DNA from: a virus
IMG/VR virus record: IMGVR_UViG_3300045125_000040
Span: 62,001-126,000 of that record
Length of the DNA: 64,000 nucleotides
Direction: 5' to 3' (one strand)
Under the pieces are notes generated by a model that ran no database searches, was not told where the DNA came from, and saw only the letters and a program-made list of their open reading frames with translations. Below, piece by piece: positions 63,777-64,000 of the stretch (position 1 is its first letter; every line of letters starts with the position of its first letter). The translations under genes and the position numbers were made by a program.

Positions 63777-64000
63777 AATTAAGCTCCAAAATAATTTTTC
63801 AGATTCCAATAGTATCTTTCTCTTGTCGCCTGTCTCTTCATTAATCTGTTGCTGCAATTGATGATATCCTCCAATATGGAAACCATCAATTACTATTACA
63901 GGAAAAGTTTTTGCTTCTGGAAATTTGCTAAGAAGAATATCACGTGTGAAATCTTCATCTAATTTGTATTCAATAAAATCTTTACCATGAACACGAAGTA
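63766..64000 (-). CDS. nrdC-like: Glutaredoxin/thioredoxin-like protein, 5' end outside window (frameshifted)
   Basis: The last 75 or so residues are visible: VHGKDFIEYKLDEDFTRDIL, LSKFPEAKTFPVIVIDGFHI (cis-Pro TFPVI) and GGYHQLQQQINEETGDK, the C-terminal half of a glutaredoxin. A break near 63793 leads to the end ELNYDL with its stop overlapping the next gene. The CxxC is beyond the window. It probably reduces phage ribonucleotide reductase. Confidence 0.75.

Noticed and set aside
1-64000. Prophage or lysogeny functions
   Set aside because: No integrase, repressor, or attachment site seen; gene set is that of a strictly lytic T4-like phage.

Overview
The window is a 64 kb piece of a virulent T4-like myovirus (T4 superfamily), probably assembled from long reads or a metagenome. 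The evidence is a near-complete set of T4 core genes: neck (gp13, gp14), tail completion (gp15), terminase (gp16, gp17), sheath and tube (gp18, gp19), portal (gp20), prohead core and protease (gp67-like, gp21, gp22), major capsid protein (gp23), late sigma factor (gp55), recombination genes (uvsY, uvsW, gp46, gp47, rnh) and the clamp block gp45-gp44-gp62-regA. The DNA is AT-rich, and T4-type late promoters (TATAAATA) precede many late genes. Gene content (small structural proteins, speD, phoH, Asn/Ser/Thr-rich fibres) resembles the aquatic 'exo-T4' phages of cyanobacteria and SAR11-type bacteria, but no photosynthesis gene is present. The host cannot be fixed; a Gram-negative, possibly alphaproteobacterial, host is an inference.

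Layout. (1) 1-20.4 kb, plus strand: a very large adhesin module of long repeat fibres, a beta-helix fibre, PA14 and LamG lectin-like proteins, glycine-rich tips and small tail proteins, with a heme oxygenase gene embedded at 8.1-8.6 kb. (2) 20.4-37.9 kb, plus strand: neck, terminase, tail and head genes, interrupted by three free-standing homing endonuclease genes. (3) 37.9-52.4 kb, plus strand: recombination and replication core; uvsW carries a LAGLIDADG intein in its P-loop. Mixed in are peptide deformylase, an FkbM-type methyltransferase, a 2OG-Fe(II) oxygenase, a MazG-like pyrophosphohydrolase and a glycosyltransferase. (4) 52.4-54.7 kb: small genes, four tRNA-like genes, two or three candidate structured RNAs and two small secreted proteins. 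(5) 54.7-55.1 kb: a cytidine/dCMP deaminase, convergent with a long minus-strand block to 64 kb. That block holds (in transcription order from the right edge) glutaredoxin, an SH3-like protein, speD, a methyltransferase, a sugar-nucleotide cassette (nucleotidyltransferase, HAD phosphatase, glycosyltransferase, GHMP kinase, SIS isomerase) that looks like an NDP-heptose pathway, then RNase H, small conserved genes, PhoH and a PD-(D/E)XK exonuclease.

How it works together. Sigma70-like promoters near uvsY, at 46.3 kb and at 52.35 kb probably drive early/middle genes; gp55 with the gp45 clamp would drive TATAAATA promoters for heads and tails. The minus-strand metabolic block may redirect heptose, polyamine and redox metabolism of the host.

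Main caveat: dozens of essential genes are split by single-base frameshifts, many at homopolymers. I interpret these as sequencing errors and give each gene its full reconstructed span; exact protein sequences across the breaks are inferred.
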